Source of the DNA: Polyangium mundeleinium
GTDB taxonomy: Bacteria; Myxococcota_A; Polyangia; Polyangiales; Polyangiaceae
Assembly (NCBI RefSeq): GCF_028369105.1
Contig: NZ_JAQNDO010000001.1
Span: forward strand, 6,604,501 to 6,668,500
Direction of reading: 5' to 3'
Length of the DNA stretch: 64,000 nucleotides
Each line of letters starts with the position of its first letter. Position 1 is the first letter of the stretch. A program made the translations under genes and the position numbers. The notes under the pieces are model-generated. The model made no database searches. It was not told the DNA's origin and worked only from the letters and a program-made list of their open reading frames with translations. Shown here piece by piece: positions 43,813-53,101 of this stretch.

Positions 43813-45408
43813 ATGAGCAAATTCCGAGATCCCGCGGGCCGCCCGGACGAGCCTCCGGCGCGGCCCGAGCTCGCCGAGCTCCGCGCGCGCCTCCACGCGA
43901 CCACCGACGCAGGCCGGCCCGAGGCCGTCGCGCGGCGGCGCAAGACCGGGCAACGCACGGCGCGTGAGAACATCGAGGACCTCGTCGATCCGGGCAGCTT
44001 CGTCGAGTACGGGGCCCTCGCATTGGCCGCGCAGCGGCAGCGGCACTCGGTCGAGGAGCTTGTACGGGCGAGCCCCGCCGACGGGATCGTCTGCGGCGTC
44101 GGCAGCGTGAACCGCGCGCTCTTCGACGACGAGCGCGCGCGCACGATCGTGCTCGCCTACGATTACACGGTCTTCGCGGGTACGCAGGGCGGCATGGGGC
44201 ACAAGAAGCTCGACCGCATGCTCGCGCTCGCGGCGCAATGGCGCGTGCCGGTCGTGCTCTTCGCCGAAGGGGGAGGGGGACGGCCCAATGACACGGACAT
44301 GCCGCTCGTCGCGGGCCTCGATACGCCGAGCTTTCTCTCGTTCGCCGCGCTCTCCGGCCTCGTCCCGCGCGTGGGCATCGTCTCGGGTCGCTGCTTTGCC
44401 GGGAACGCCGCGCTGCTCGGCTGCTGCGACGTGCTCATCGCGACCGAAAATAGCTCGATCGGCATGGGCGGGCCGGCGATGATCGAGGGAGGCGGGCTCG
44501 GAAAATACACGCCCGAGGAGGTCGGGCCGATCGACGTGCAAAGCAAGAACGGCGTGGTCGACGTGCGGGCCGCCGACGAGGCCGCGGCCGTCGCCGTCGC
44601 AAAGAAGTATCTCGGTTATTTCCAGGGCCCGGTCGCCGATTTCACATGCAGCGATCAGCGCGTTTTGCGCGACGCCTTGCCGGAGCGTCGAAGGCGGGCC
44701 TACAAGATCCGGCCGATCATCGAGACGCTCGCGGACACGGGCTCCGTGCTCGAGCTCCGGCGCGACTTCGGGACGAGCCTCGTGACCGCGCTCGTGCGTA
44801 TCGAGGGCCGGCCGTTCGGGCTCCTCGCGAACGATCCGTATCGCCTCGCCGGGGCGATCGACGCCGACGCATCCGACAAGGCCGCGCGGTTCATGCAGCT
44901 CTGTGATGCGTTTGGCCTGCCGCTCATCTCCCTCTGCGACACGCCCGGCTTCATGGTCGGCCCCGAGGCCGAAAAGACCGCGCTCGTGCGCCATACCTCG
45001 CGAATGTTCGTGGCGGCGGCGAGCCTACGTGTGCCGCTGTTCACGGTGGTCCTGCGCAAAGCGTACGGCCTCGGCGCGCAGGCCATGGCCGGCGGGCACC
45101 TTCATGCTCCGTTTTTCACGATCGCCTGGCCGACGGCGGAGTTCGGCGGCATGGGCGTCGAGGGGGCGGTGCGGCTCGCGATGCGCAAGCAGCTCGATGC
45201 CATCGAGAACCCCGAGGAGCGCGAGGCGACGTTTCAAGCGATGGTCGCGCACGTCTACGAGCGCGGGAAGGCCCTCAACACCGCTTCCTTCCTGGAGCTC
45301 GACGCCGTCATCGATCCGGCCGAGACACGCGCCTGGATCCTGCGCGGATTGAAATCGGTCCCGACGCCCGCGCGCCCGGAGGCGCGGCGGTTCGTCGATA
45401 CCTGGTGA
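43813..45408 (+). CDS. Acyl-CoA carboxylase carboxyltransferase subunit
   Basis: A 531-residue member of the PccB/MccB family. Signature blocks: RRKTGQRTARENIEDLVDPG, IVLAYDYTVFAGTQGGMGHK, SGRCFAGNAALLGCCDVLIA, IGMGGPAMIEGGGLGKYTPE and DTPGFMVGPEAEKTALVRHT, with KAYGLGAQAMAGGH in the second lobe. It transfers carboxyl from biotin to an acyl-CoA. No biotin carboxylase subunit gene is adjacent. The N-terminal extension and Tyr-rich style resemble geranyl- or methylcrotonyl-type members, but the substrate cannot be fixed from sequence. Confidence 0.88.
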   Translation: MSKFRDPAGRPDEPPARPELAELRARLHATTDAGRPEAVARRRKTGQRTARENIEDLVDPGSFVEYGALALAAQRQRHSVEELVRASPADGIVCGVGSVNRALFDDERARTIVLAYDYTVFAGTQGGMGHKKLDRMLALAAQWRVPVVLFAEGGGGRPNDTDMPLVAGLDTPSFLSFAALSGLVPRVGIVSGRCFAGNAALLGCCDVLIATENSSIGMGGPAMIEGGGLGKYTPEEVGPIDVQSKNGVVDVRAADEAAAVAVAKKYLGYFQGPVADFTCSDQRVLRDALPERRRRAYKIRPIIETLADTGSVLELRRDFGTSLVTALVRIEGRPFGLLANDPYRLAGAIDADASDKAARFMQLCDAFGLPLISLCDTPGFMVGPEAEKTALVRHTSRMFVAAASLRVPLFTVVLRKAYGLGAQAMAGGHLHAPFFTIAWPTAEFGGMGVEGAVRLAMRKQLDAIENPEEREATFQAMVAHVYERGKALNTASFLELDAVIDPAETRAWILRGLKSVPTPARPEARRFVDTW

Positions 45409-45417
45409 GCGTCTTCC

Positions 45418-46359
45418 TCAGCGGAACAAGGCCGCGCGCAGCGACGCCGCGCAAAACGCGACGGCCGTGTTCGCCTCGTCGAACACCTTGCCCATCGTCA
45501 CGAAGCCGTGGACCTGCCGATCGAAGCAGACGTAGCTCGCCTTTGATCCCGCCGCGGTCAGGCGCTCGGCGTACGCTCGCCCCTCGTCGCGCAGCGGATC
45601 GTAGCCGGCCGTCAGCACCAGCGCGGGCGGCAAGTGTTCGTGGTTCGGGTGGAGCAGCGGCGAGGCGCGCCAGTCGAGGTCGTGCGCGGGGTCGTCGATG
45701 TAATGGTCGTGGTAATACGTGATGGAGTCCCGCGTGAGCAGATACCCCTGGCCGTTCGTCGTGTGCGACGGGGCGATCCGGCGCATGTCCGTCGCCGGGT
45801 AAATCAAGAGCTGGAACGTGATCCCGAGGTCTCCCGCGTCACGCGCGGCGAGCGCGACCACGGCGGCGAGGTTACCGCCCGCGCTATCGCCGCCGACCGC
45901 GATGCGCGTCCCGTCGATCCCGAGCGCCGCGGCATTTCGCTGCACCCAGTACGTCGCGGCCAGGCTGTCGTCGACGGCCGCGGGAAACCGGTGCTCGGGC
46001 CCGAGGCGATAATCGACCGCCACGACCGCGCAGCCGGCGCCGTTCGCGAGGGATCGGCAAAGCGTGTCGTGCGTTTCGAGGTCGCCGATCGTCCAGCCGC
46101 CGCCGTGGAAATACACGAGCACCGGCAAGGCTGTATCGATCGTCGTACCTGCGGGGCGGTACAGCCGAAGGGGGATCCGGCCGTGCGGCGCCTCCGCGTG
46201 GAGATCCCGCACCTCCGCGACCGCGGGCGGGTCGGGCTGCGTGAACGCGCGGCGCTCGCGGTACACGCGCCGCGCATCTGCCGGCGAGAGGGTATGCGCC
46301 GGCGGCAAGCCGCTCCGTTCCATGAAATCGATCAGGGCCCGGGCCTGGGGGTGCAACAT
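45418..46359 (-). CDS. Alpha/beta-hydrolase, hormone-sensitive lipase family esterase
   Basis: A 313-residue enzyme. The HSL motif HGGGW is in VYFHGGGWTIGDLETHDTLC, the nucleophile elbow is GDSAGG (AVGGDSAGGNLAAVVALAAR), and the Asp/His are expected in TAGYDPLRDEGRAYA and RQVHGFVTM. A short-chain acylester hydrolase of cytoplasmic type. It converges with the carboxyltransferase gene (nine bases between stops) and is divergent from the next lipoprotein gene. Confidence 0.92.
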   Translation of the reverse strand: MLHPQARALIDFMERSGLPPAHTLSPADARRVYRERRAFTQPDPPAVAEVRDLHAEAPHGRIPLRLYRPAGTTIDTALPVLVYFHGGGWTIGDLETHDTLCRSLANGAGCAVVAVDYRLGPEHRFPAAVDDSLAATYWVQRNAAALGIDGTRIAVGGDSAGGNLAAVVALAARDAGDLGITFQLLIYPATDMRRIAPSHTTNGQGYLLTRDSITYYHDHYIDDPAHDLDWRASPLLHPNHEHLPPALVLTAGYDPLRDEGRAYAERLTAAGSKASYVCFDRQVHGFVTMGKVFDEANTAVAFCAASLRAALFR

Positions 46360-46447
46360 AGAAGCCGGATCGCATCAATTCCGCCGCGCGGTCAAGGAGG
46401 AAACGTAATCTTGACGGCGCGGCGCGCAGGCGGTCTCCTCGTCCGTC

Positions 46448-48916
46448 ATGGCTCGTGCCTCCTCCCCACGCCGGCGCTTGGTCTTCTTGGCCCTCGGGAG
46501 CCTCGCGGCTGGCTGTGGGCCTGCGCCCGCAAAACCCTCGCACCCCGCGACGTCCTCGCCGCGCGCTTCGAGCCTGCCGGTCGCGACCTCCGCGCCGCGC
46601 CCGCTCGTCCTTTGCCCCGGCGCCCTCGACGAAACGACATCCGATCGAGGCTGGTTTGCGCTCGGCACCTCGGCGCCGCCGTCCTCCGCCACCCCCGCGC
46701 CGAGCCCCGGCGTCATCTCTCCGGCCGCGGGCCCCGGGGCGACGCCGAGCGCCGTGTACGATGCCGAGGGGCGGCTCGTCGTCGCCTGGGCAGAAACGCC
46801 CGGCGTCCGCTTGCGCAGGCTCGAAGGAGGGCGGTTCCAGGACTTGCCGCCCATTTCGGCGGGGAATGTCGGGGGGTTTGGCGCCGTCACGCTTTCACGC
46901 GATTCGGTGGGGCGCGTGCTCGTGTCTTTCTTCGAAGACACACACGTGCGGGTCCATCGCATCGAAGGGAACGCCGTGGTGGATCTCTCGCCGAAAAAGC
47001 CGCCGCCCGCCCGGGTGTTCAGCATTCCCGGGCCGCCCCGGATCATCACCTGTCCTCTCGTGGTTCAACCCGTCGCACCGGCCCAGCTCGCCGTGGACGT
47101 CGAGGGCCGACCCCTGGTCGCGTGGGCCGAGGCGGGGATCGGGGCCATGCGCGCCGTCGTGCACCGGTGGACCGGCGCCGCGTGGGTGACGTGGTCGTCC
47201 CCCGGAATCGGGCCCGTCGATGCTTGCGCGCCCCATACGAAGAACATTACCTTGACGTCGGATCCCAAGGGGCATCCCTACATCACGTTCCGGAAGGACC
47301 GCGCCATCAGCGTCCTTGCCTGGACCGGCAGTGCCTTCACCACGGAGTCCGAAATCGTGCCCAAGCACGACGCGATCTTCATGGGGGATCCCTGGATCAC
47401 GTTCGGCCCCAAAAACGTGCACTGGAAGGCGTGGAACGAGCAGGTCACCGACCAGGGCGGGCTCCGGTATCGGGTGCACGTGTGGTGGAGCGACGAAAAA
47501 GGCTCCCGGGAAGCGAAGCAACCAGCGGATCGGCCGCTCTTCGGGCAAATCCTCGCATTCGCAGGCGGGGCACGTCCGCGCATCGCCGTGCTCGATACGA
47601 GTGGACCTCGATCCGAGCTCCGGGTCGTGGCGTGGGAAAACGATATCCCCGTCGAGCTCACGGGAGGCCCAGGCGCCGCGGATTTTCCGCCCGCGCGGAG
47701 CCACGGGTCGCTCGCCGTGGCATTGCCCGAGGGGTCGGCTCCGCCTGCCGTCGTGGTTCGCGGGGGGAGCGAGATCGCGGCGCGAATCTGGTCTGCGGGG
47801 GCGTATCACGCGCCGGGCGGAGCCGCGGAGCCCGAGGACGGGCTCGGTCGAGGTGTGGCCGAGGGGGTTCCGCCGGTGCTCGCGATGCGCGGGGGCAAGG
47901 TCGCCGTGGCTTGGCTCGTGGACGGCGCGAAGCGCACGATCGTCGTGCGGCGCTGGACGGGCTGCACGTGGGAGACGGCGCCCGAGCTCCCGCTGGAGCC
48001 GGGGCGTCCGGGGTCCGGGCTCCGCCCGGCCCTCACAATCGATGTCGAGGGGCGGGTCCTTCTGGTGTTTTCCACGTCCGCCGGCGGGGCGATGGTGGTG
48101 GCGCGCTGGGACGGGCGTTCATGGGAAATCTTGCACGTGGCGCGAAAGGAGGGAGCGCCGGGCGGGCCCCACGCCGGGCAAACACTCGCGTTCGGCGTCG
48201 AAATGGATGAATCCGGGGCGCCCGTCGTGGGCTGGGCGGACCGCGCGAAGAGCAAGCTCGGCCTTTCGCGTTTCCTGGAGCAGGGGCAAGCGCTCCGGCT
48301 GATTTCCTCGGACCCCGCGCCCGTCTACATCACGCCGGCGATGACCACGGACGGCGCGGGGAGGCCCGTCGTGGGGATGCTCGACTGGAAGATTGGCGCG
48401 TTCGTCGTGTACACGAGGCGCCTCGAAGGGGATCGATTCGTGAATCTGCCGCCCTGGACCAGCCCGCCCACGCCGAGCACCGGTTTCCCCCCGGAGCGAT
48501 TCGACCTCGCGGCCGGCCCTTCCGGCGAGCTCGGCCTCGCTTTCCGGTGGAACCCGGCCGAGGCGCCTTACGTGGCCCTCTTCAAAGGTTCGTCCTGGAC
48601 CACCCTTCTCGCGCCGGGCGCGGCCGGGGCAGGGGACGCGCCGGGGCCCGGCGGGAGCCCGGCAATCACATTCGACGAGGCCGGCGGGCTGCACGTCGCG
48701 TATGCCGATCGCGCGTCGGGCGAGGTCCTGGTCAAACGGTTCGTCGGGGGAGCTTGGAGCGCAAGCGGAGCAGGCGCGGCGCCGGGGGATTCGGTCTCGC
48801 GGAGCGAGGGAGCGTCGGTGGATCCCGCGATCGCGGCGTCGGGCGAGGCCGTCTGCGTCGCCTGGTCGGAGCGGGAAGGGGGCGAGGGGCGCGTGCTCCT
48901 CCGGTGTCGTCGTTAG
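46448..48916 (+). CDS. Large lipoprotein with propeller-like repeats, function unknown
   Basis: An 822-residue exported protein. ATG 46448 leads a basic-hydrophobic signal ending in LAAGC (lipobox), then a Pro/Ser/Ala-rich linker of about 80 residues. The rest comprises repeats with the pattern VDVEGRPLVAWAEAG and RPALTIDVEGRVLLVF spaced by about 50-70 residues, consistent with a beta-propeller. No enzyme motif is seen. Probably surface exposed and ligand binding. Confidence 0.7.
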   Translation: MARASSPRRRLVFLALGSLAAGCGPAPAKPSHPATSSPRASSLPVATSAPRPLVLCPGALDETTSDRGWFALGTSAPPSSATPAPSPGVISPAAGPGATPSAVYDAEGRLVVAWAETPGVRLRRLEGGRFQDLPPISAGNVGGFGAVTLSRDSVGRVLVSFFEDTHVRVHRIEGNAVVDLSPKKPPPARVFSIPGPPRIITCPLVVQPVAPAQLAVDVEGRPLVAWAEAGIGAMRAVVHRWTGAAWVTWSSPGIGPVDACAPHTKNITLTSDPKGHPYITFRKDRAISVLAWTGSAFTTESEIVPKHDAIFMGDPWITFGPKNVHWKAWNEQVTDQGGLRYRVHVWWSDEKGSREAKQPADRPLFGQILAFAGGARPRIAVLDTSGPRSELRVVAWENDIPVELTGGPGAADFPPARSHGSLAVALPEGSAPPAVVVRGGSEIAARIWSAGAYHAPGGAAEPEDGLGRGVAEGVPPVLAMRGGKVAVAWLVDGAKRTIVVRRWTGCTWETAPELPLEPGRPGSGLRPALTIDVEGRVLLVFSTSAGGAMVVARWDGRSWEILHVARKEGAPGGPHAGQTLAFGVEMDESGAPVVGWADRAKSKLGLSRFLEQGQALRLISSDPAPVYITPAMTTDGAGRPVVGMLDWKIGAFVVYTRRLEGDRFVNLPPWTSPPTPSTGFPPERFDLAAGPSGELGLAFRWNPAEAPYVALFKGSSWTTLLAPGAAGAGDAPGPGGSPAITFDEAGGLHVAYADRASGEVLVKRFVGGAWSASGAGAAPGDSVSRSEGASVDPAIAASGEAVCVAWSEREGGEGRVLLRCRR

Positions 48917-49117
48917 CGTCATGCGCTCCATTTCCGTGCACGGCGGCCCGACCTCGAGTTCCCGCCCGGCCGCGATCGAGCCGCTCGTCCGGATCACGCG
49001 GATCCCGATCGGCGGCCAGCCCACAGGGTACGTGCTCGATGTGCGCGGCAGATCCGTTGCCGTGACGCACGTTTGGCCCCCCGGGGCCTCGCTTCTGCTA
49101 CGTTGCCACGTCACACC

Positions 49118-49600
49118 ATGGCCCCAGCCCGAGATTGTCCTTGCTGCTCCGGTTTGCCCTACGCGCAGTGTTGTGCCCCCTATCACCGCGGCGAGCGTGA
49201 GGCGCCCGACGCCGTGACGCTGATGCGCTCGCGTTTTGCGGCGTATGCGCGGAAGGAGTCGGCGTACGTCCTGCGCACGCTCCACCCCGACCACGAGGAC
49301 CGCAAGCGGCCCGAGGCCGAGGTGATCCGCGAGATCCGGGACGCGACCTCCACGCTCAAGTTCATGCGCCTCGACGTGCTCGACCACGACGGCCCCGACG
49401 AGGCCGGCTTCTGGCACGTGCTCTTTCATGCGCGGGTATTCGAAAAAGGGCAGGACCGCTCGTTCGTCGAGCTCAGCGAATTCGCGCACGACGGCGAGGG
49501 CATTCGTTATCGGAGCGGACAGCAGATCGCCGCCGCGAAGGTGGCCGATCCGAAAGGCCTCACGATCGCGGCGTTCCGCGAGACGTTTTCGACGCGATAG
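49118..49600 (+). CDS. YchJ family protein (SEC-C plus NTF2-like)
   Basis: A 160-residue protein from ATG 49118. The N-terminal CPCCSGLPYAQCCAPYHRGE is the SEC-C-like zinc motif, and LMRSRFAAYARKESAYVLRT begins the NTF2-like domain. The order and length match the YchJ/UPF0225 family; biochemical function is not established. FHARVFEKGQDRSFVELSEF is the typical core. No operon partner. Confidence 0.9.
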   Translation: MAPARDCPCCSGLPYAQCCAPYHRGEREAPDAVTLMRSRFAAYARKESAYVLRTLHPDHEDRKRPEAEVIREIRDATSTLKFMRLDVLDHDGPDEAGFWHVLFHARVFEKGQDRSFVELSEFAHDGEGIRYRSGQQIAAAKVADPKGLTIAAFRETFSTR

Positions 49601-49631
49601 CTGGGGGCCGACGAACGCGCCCCGCGTCGCT

Positions 49632-50252
49632 TCATTCTCGGATCCGCTCGGCCATTGCGAGGTCGTCCGGTCCTCCGCGCTCGCGGAGGGCGCGAATCAC
49701 GCGCGCCCTGTCCTCCGGCGAGCGGTTCTGGCTCAATTTGAACTTGGCCTCCAGGCGATCGATGGGGAGGGAGAGGCCCACGATCGCGTCGAGCAAATCC
49801 TCGCGGAAGGCGTCTTCGAGGTGTTCCATGCGCCACGGCTCGGAGGCGCCGCGCTCGTGGAAAGAGGAGAGATCGTCGAGCAGGGCCGACAAACTCGTTC
49901 GATCCATGGGAGCTTCGAGGCGGCCGTGGGCGTGCACGACCATGTAGTTCCAGGTCGGGACCTGCTCGCGCGGGTGCTCGTACCAGCGCGCCGAGACGTA
50001 TCCATGCGGGCCCGAGAAGACGACGGTCGCGGGGTGACCCGCGGCGGCGAGCTTCCAGATGGGGTTTGGCCGCGCGACATGGGCGCGCAGGGTGCCGTGG
50101 GGCCCCGCGCGGCGATCGAGGAGGAAGGGCAGGTGTGCGATCTCCAGGGCGCCGTCGGCCTGGGCAACGATGAGCGCGCCGAAGGAGTAGGCCTCGATGA
50201 AGTCGTGGATCTCGGCCGGATCGGATGCTTGGAAGGCTCGGGGGAGGTACAC
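49632..50252 (-). CDS. PaiB-type FMN-binding negative transcriptional regulator
   Basis: A 206-residue protein if started at GTG 50252 (VYLPRAFQASDPAEIHDFIE), where family homology begins; a longer TTG start at 50312 is possible. Motifs: AHLPFLLD, TLRAHVARPNPIWKL, VVFSGPHGYVSARWYEHPRE and VPTWNYMVVHAHGRLE. The family includes PaiB of Bacillus. Binding to FMN and a regulatory role are by homology. The SnoaL-like gene on the same strand ends 56 bases upstream of this start. Confidence 0.9.
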   Translation of the reverse strand: MYLPRAFQASDPAEIHDFIEAYSFGALIVAQADGALEIAHLPFLLDRRAGPHGTLRAHVARPNPIWKLAAAGHPATVVFSGPHGYVSARWYEHPREQVPTWNYMVVHAHGRLEAPMDRTSLSALLDDLSSFHERGASEPWRMEHLEDAFREDLLDAIVGLSLPIDRLEAKFKLSQNRSPEDRARVIRALRERGGPDDLAMAERIRE

Positions 50253-50308
50253 GCGGAGCGCAGGATAACGGACGGGGCCTCTCGCCGTCGAGTTTTGGTG
50301 GGATACCG

Positions 50309-50677
50309 TCAATACCGCTCGGCCAGGTGCCCGCGGTCATACGGAGGCTCCCCCGGGTCGGCGAAGGTCTCCGTGGCCTCGACGATTTGCCCGCCACGCA
50401 CGGCGTAAAACCCGCTTGCGTAAAACACGTCGGCCCCGTTGACGATGGTCACCCGCGCAGCCGCGCGATCCCCCACGGCGAGCACCTCCTCCACGGTGAT
50501 GTGCCAGTCCCCGGGGTAGGTCCGGTTCAACGTGACGAAGGCATCCGCGCCGCGAATCCGCTCCCGCGTCTGCGGCCACGTCACGACCAGATCCTCGGCG
50601 AGCAGGCGCCGCACGGCGTCCCAGTCCCTCGCTTCCATGCCTTCCCATACCGATCGAACGACGAGCGCCGCATCCAT
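50309..50677 (-). CDS. SnoaL/NTF2-like protein
   Basis: A 122-residue protein from ATG 50677 (MDAALVVRSVWEGMEARDWD). The NTF2-like pattern is RLLAEDLVVTWPQTRERIRG, FVTLNRTYPGDWHITVEEVL and AVRGGQIVEATETFADPGEP. Small cone-shaped enzymes or ligand binders of this class vary in function. It starts 35 bases after the WYL-regulator stop (50713) and may be part of the same transcript. Confidence 0.85.
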   Translation of the reverse strand: MDAALVVRSVWEGMEARDWDAVRRLLAEDLVVTWPQTRERIRGADAFVTLNRTYPGDWHITVEEVLAVGDRAAARVTIVNGADVFYASGFYAVRGGQIVEATETFADPGEPPYDRGHLAERY

Positions 50678-50712
50678 GGTGCCCGAGGTGTTCGCGCAGT
50701 TTCGCCGCGTCG

Positions 50713-51708
50713 TCAATCCACAACGCCCGAGGCAGCAGAGGAGCGTGACGGCGCATTCCGCTGCGCCATTCGCAGGCCCACCGTATACAGCCGATCGCGC
50801 AGGGCTTCCGGCGTGATCACCTCGACGCCGTCGCCCAGGCCCGTGAGCTGGTCCGCGGCTACCTCCTCGCTCTCCAAGAGGAGATCCACCGTCCGAAATC
50901 CCTCGGCGTCGGGCGGCCCGGCGTCCTCGAGCATGCGGCGGACGGCGTCATGCGGGACCACACGCGGGAGGCTCCTTTGTGCGTCCGAGGAGAGGCGAAC
51001 CCGGCAGCGATAGGTGAGCAAGGACCTGTCGAACGCCGCCGACGAATCGGCCCACCATGCGGCGAGATCAAAGCCGCCGGGCCGGACGAACGTCTCGGCC
51101 CGGATGCCGGCCCGGTGGATTCGGCTGATCCGGTAGGTCTTGATGTCCTGCCGATGTCGCGCAATCAGGTACCACGTGCCCGCCTTGAGCACGAGCCCGA
51201 GCGGATCGACGCGACGGCGGTTCGACCGTTCGCCATAAGAGAGGTCGAGCCGGCGACCGTCCCACACCGCCTCGGCGACGACGGGCAGCGCCACGAGCTG
51301 CTCGGGGCGCGTGAACCACCCGGGCGCGTCGAGCAGGAATCGCTCCCGGATCCGGCTGGCGCGGCCTCGCAGCTCGGCCGGCAGGGTGGCGTCGACCTTG
51401 ACGCGGGCCGTCACCGCGACCGTGGCCAGGCCGAGGTCGGCGACCGCCTGCGGCGCGCCCGAGAGGAAGAGGGCGCTCGCCTCCTCGGCGGTCAGGCCAT
51501 CGAGGCGCGTACGCCATCCCTCGACGAGGCGGATCCCGCCGCCCGGCCCCGACTCGGTCCAGAGCGGGACCCCGGCCGCCATCAGCGACGCGATGTCCCG
51601 GTAGAGCGTGCGGACGGAGACCGAGAGCTCATCCGCGAGCTCCGCGGCGGTGGCGTGTCGGCGTTGCTGGAGGACGAGGAGGAGCGCGAGGAGCCGGCTG
51701 GATCGCAC
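50713..51708 (-). CDS. WYL-domain DeoR/YafY-type transcriptional regulator
   Basis: A 331-residue regulator from GTG 51708 (RSSRLLALLLVLQQRRH). An N-terminal HTH_11 domain (TAAELADELSVSVRTLYRDI, GVPLWTESGPGGGIRLVEGW) is followed by a WYL domain (VDPLGLVLKAGTWYLIARHR, TYRISRIHRAGI). Such proteins bind ligands or nucleic acid via WYL and regulate a divergent neighbour. A perfect TGACA-N5-TGTCA palindrome lies in the 63-base gap to the divergent reductase gene. Confidence 0.92.
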   Translation of the reverse strand: MRSSRLLALLLVLQQRRHATAAELADELSVSVRTLYRDIASLMAAGVPLWTESGPGGGIRLVEGWRTRLDGLTAEEASALFLSGAPQAVADLGLATVAVTARVKVDATLPAELRGRASRIRERFLLDAPGWFTRPEQLVALPVVAEAVWDGRRLDLSYGERSNRRRVDPLGLVLKAGTWYLIARHRQDIKTYRISRIHRAGIRAETFVRPGGFDLAAWWADSSAAFDRSLLTYRCRVRLSSDAQRSLPRVVPHDAVRRMLEDAGPPDAEGFRTVDLLLESEEVAADQLTGLGDGVEVITPEALRDRLYTVGLRMAQRNAPSRSSAASGVVD

Positions 51709-51731
51709 GCGCGCATCATGCCAGAAAAACA

Positions 51732-51748
51732 CTGACAGGAGATGTCAG
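51732..51748. promoter_or_regulatory. Palindromic operator for the WYL regulator and divergent reductase
   Basis: CTGACA (51732-51737) and TGTCAG (51743-51748) are exact complements separated by five bases. It lies in the divergent gap, about 24 bases from each start codon, and resembles the TGACA-type sites often found before YafY/DeoR-WYL regulators. It probably mediates autorepression and reductase control. Confidence 0.7.
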
Positions 51749-51771
51749 GGATCCTTCGGCATACTCCGTCC

Positions 51772-52326
51772 ATGACCAAGACCCAATACTACGTAGCGGC
51801 CAGCATCGACGGGTACATCGCGGACGCCGAGGGTCATCTCGGATGGCTCCTTCAATTCAACGGCGTTGAAGGCGTGGACGCGCACTACAAGGCCTTCCTC
51901 GCGGGCGTGGGGGCGCTGGCCATGGGCGCGGCGACCTACGAGTTCCTCCTCGCCGAGAGCCGCGAGGCCTGGCCCTACGCCGACCTGCCGACCTGGGTGT
52001 TCACCCATCGCGACCTACCGGCCATCGCGGGAGGGGACATCCACTTCACCACCGAGGACGTCAGCGTCGTGCACGAGCAGATGGTGCGCGCAGCCGGAGG
52101 GAAACACATCTGGCTCGTCGGCGGCGGCAACCTCGTCGCCCAGTTCGCAAAACGCGGACATCTGAACGAGATCCTGCTCGGCGTCGTTCCGGTCGTGCTC
52201 GGCAGCGGGGCGCCGCTCCTGCCCGCCTCGATTCCGGGCCCGCTCGAGCTCCAGGGCATCACCCGCTTCGGCCGTGGATTGGTCGAGCTGCGGTACGAGG
52301 TCCCGGCGCAGTCTCAAGGGCAATAA
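51772..52326 (+). CDS. Dihydrofolate-reductase-fold family protein (RibD C-terminal-like)
   Basis: A 184-residue protein from ATG 51772. The fold signature is YYVAASIDGYIADAEGHLGW, ALAMGAATYEFLL, VFTHRDLP and HIWLVGGGNLVAQFAKRGHL, with the C-terminal EILLGVVPVVLGSGAPLLP. These are NADPH-type reductases related to RibD_C. It is divergent from the WYL regulator, the common layout. Its end overlaps the converging lipoprotein gene by 13 bases. Confidence 0.92.
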   Translation: MTKTQYYVAASIDGYIADAEGHLGWLLQFNGVEGVDAHYKAFLAGVGALAMGAATYEFLLAESREAWPYADLPTWVFTHRDLPAIAGGDIHFTTEDVSVVHEQMVRAAGGKHIWLVGGGNLVAQFAKRGHLNEILLGVVPVVLGSGAPLLPASIPGPLELQGITRFGRGLVELRYEVPAQSQGQ

Positions 52327-52958
52327 ATATCCATCCAGTTGCAGTAGAGCGCGGTGAAGCTCCCGGAGACGTCCCAGCCGGGGCCTTGGACGCTGATCGT
52401 CCCCTCGGTCCGAGGGGAGTCCATGCCTTCCTCCACAGGCCCGTCGGGCATCGGGTCCGCGCGGGTGATATCCAGCCATCCCGTCGCCGAGGCGAACGCA
52501 CCGTCGACCTCGACCTCGACGTTGGCCTCCGCTGCGCCGAGGAGTCCCGTCATCGGAAGAAACATGGTCCGACCGAACGCGAGCGACGGCGACGACGGCT
52601 TGGTCCCGAACGAGGGATCAAACGAAGATGCCGCGCTCAGCACGACATGGATCCCCCCACACTCCGCGTTCAAGGTACCCATCCAGCCGTACGGGAGGTC
52701 GATGGCGCCGAGCGGCGTCGTGCCCGTGACCGCCGCCGTCACGACTCCGTCCATCGGGCAAAGTTGAAACGGCCCCCCTTCGATCGTGCCTGCGCCTCCC
52801 GCAGCGTCCTCCACGCCGGCATCGACGAGCGGCGCGCCGCCTCCCCCGCCCGATCCTGAAGCCCCCGCGTCGGTCTCGGCCTCGACGACCGCGCGTCCTG
52901 CGCAGCCAACAACGAAGAGCGCTGCGACGACGGCGGCAAACACGACGTGGCTTTGCAA
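52314..52958 (-). CDS. Hypothetical lipoprotein
   Basis: A 214-residue protein: signal with lipobox-like VVGCAG, then a Gly/Ala/Asp-rich linker, then a beta-rich domain (VTAAVTGTTPLGAIDLPYGW, NVEVEVDGAFASATGWLDIT, ISVQGPGWDVSGSFTALYC). Four Cys in the mature domain (QLCPM, NAECGG, ALYCNWMDIYCP) could form disulfides. No known family. Common in myxobacterial envelopes. Confidence 0.75.
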   Translation of the reverse strand: MQSHVVFAAVVAALFVVGCAGRAVVEAETDAGASGSGGGGGAPLVDAGVEDAAGGAGTIEGGPFQLCPMDGVVTAAVTGTTPLGAIDLPYGWMGTLNAECGGIHVVLSAASSFDPSFGTKPSSPSLAFGRTMFLPMTGLLGAAEANVEVEVDGAFASATGWLDITRADPMPDGPVEEGMDSPRTEGTISVQGPGWDVSGSFTALYCNWMDIYCP

Positions 52959-53101
52959 TGCGACCTCCTCGGCGCGCGGCGCCGAGACCCATCTCTATCA
53001 CGCGTGGTCCGGATGGCTCGGCCGTTCTTGCTGAAACGGCTCCGCCGGCAGACTCCGCTGAAATTGGACGACGTGACGCGCTCGGGTAGAGTGCGTCGCG
53101 G

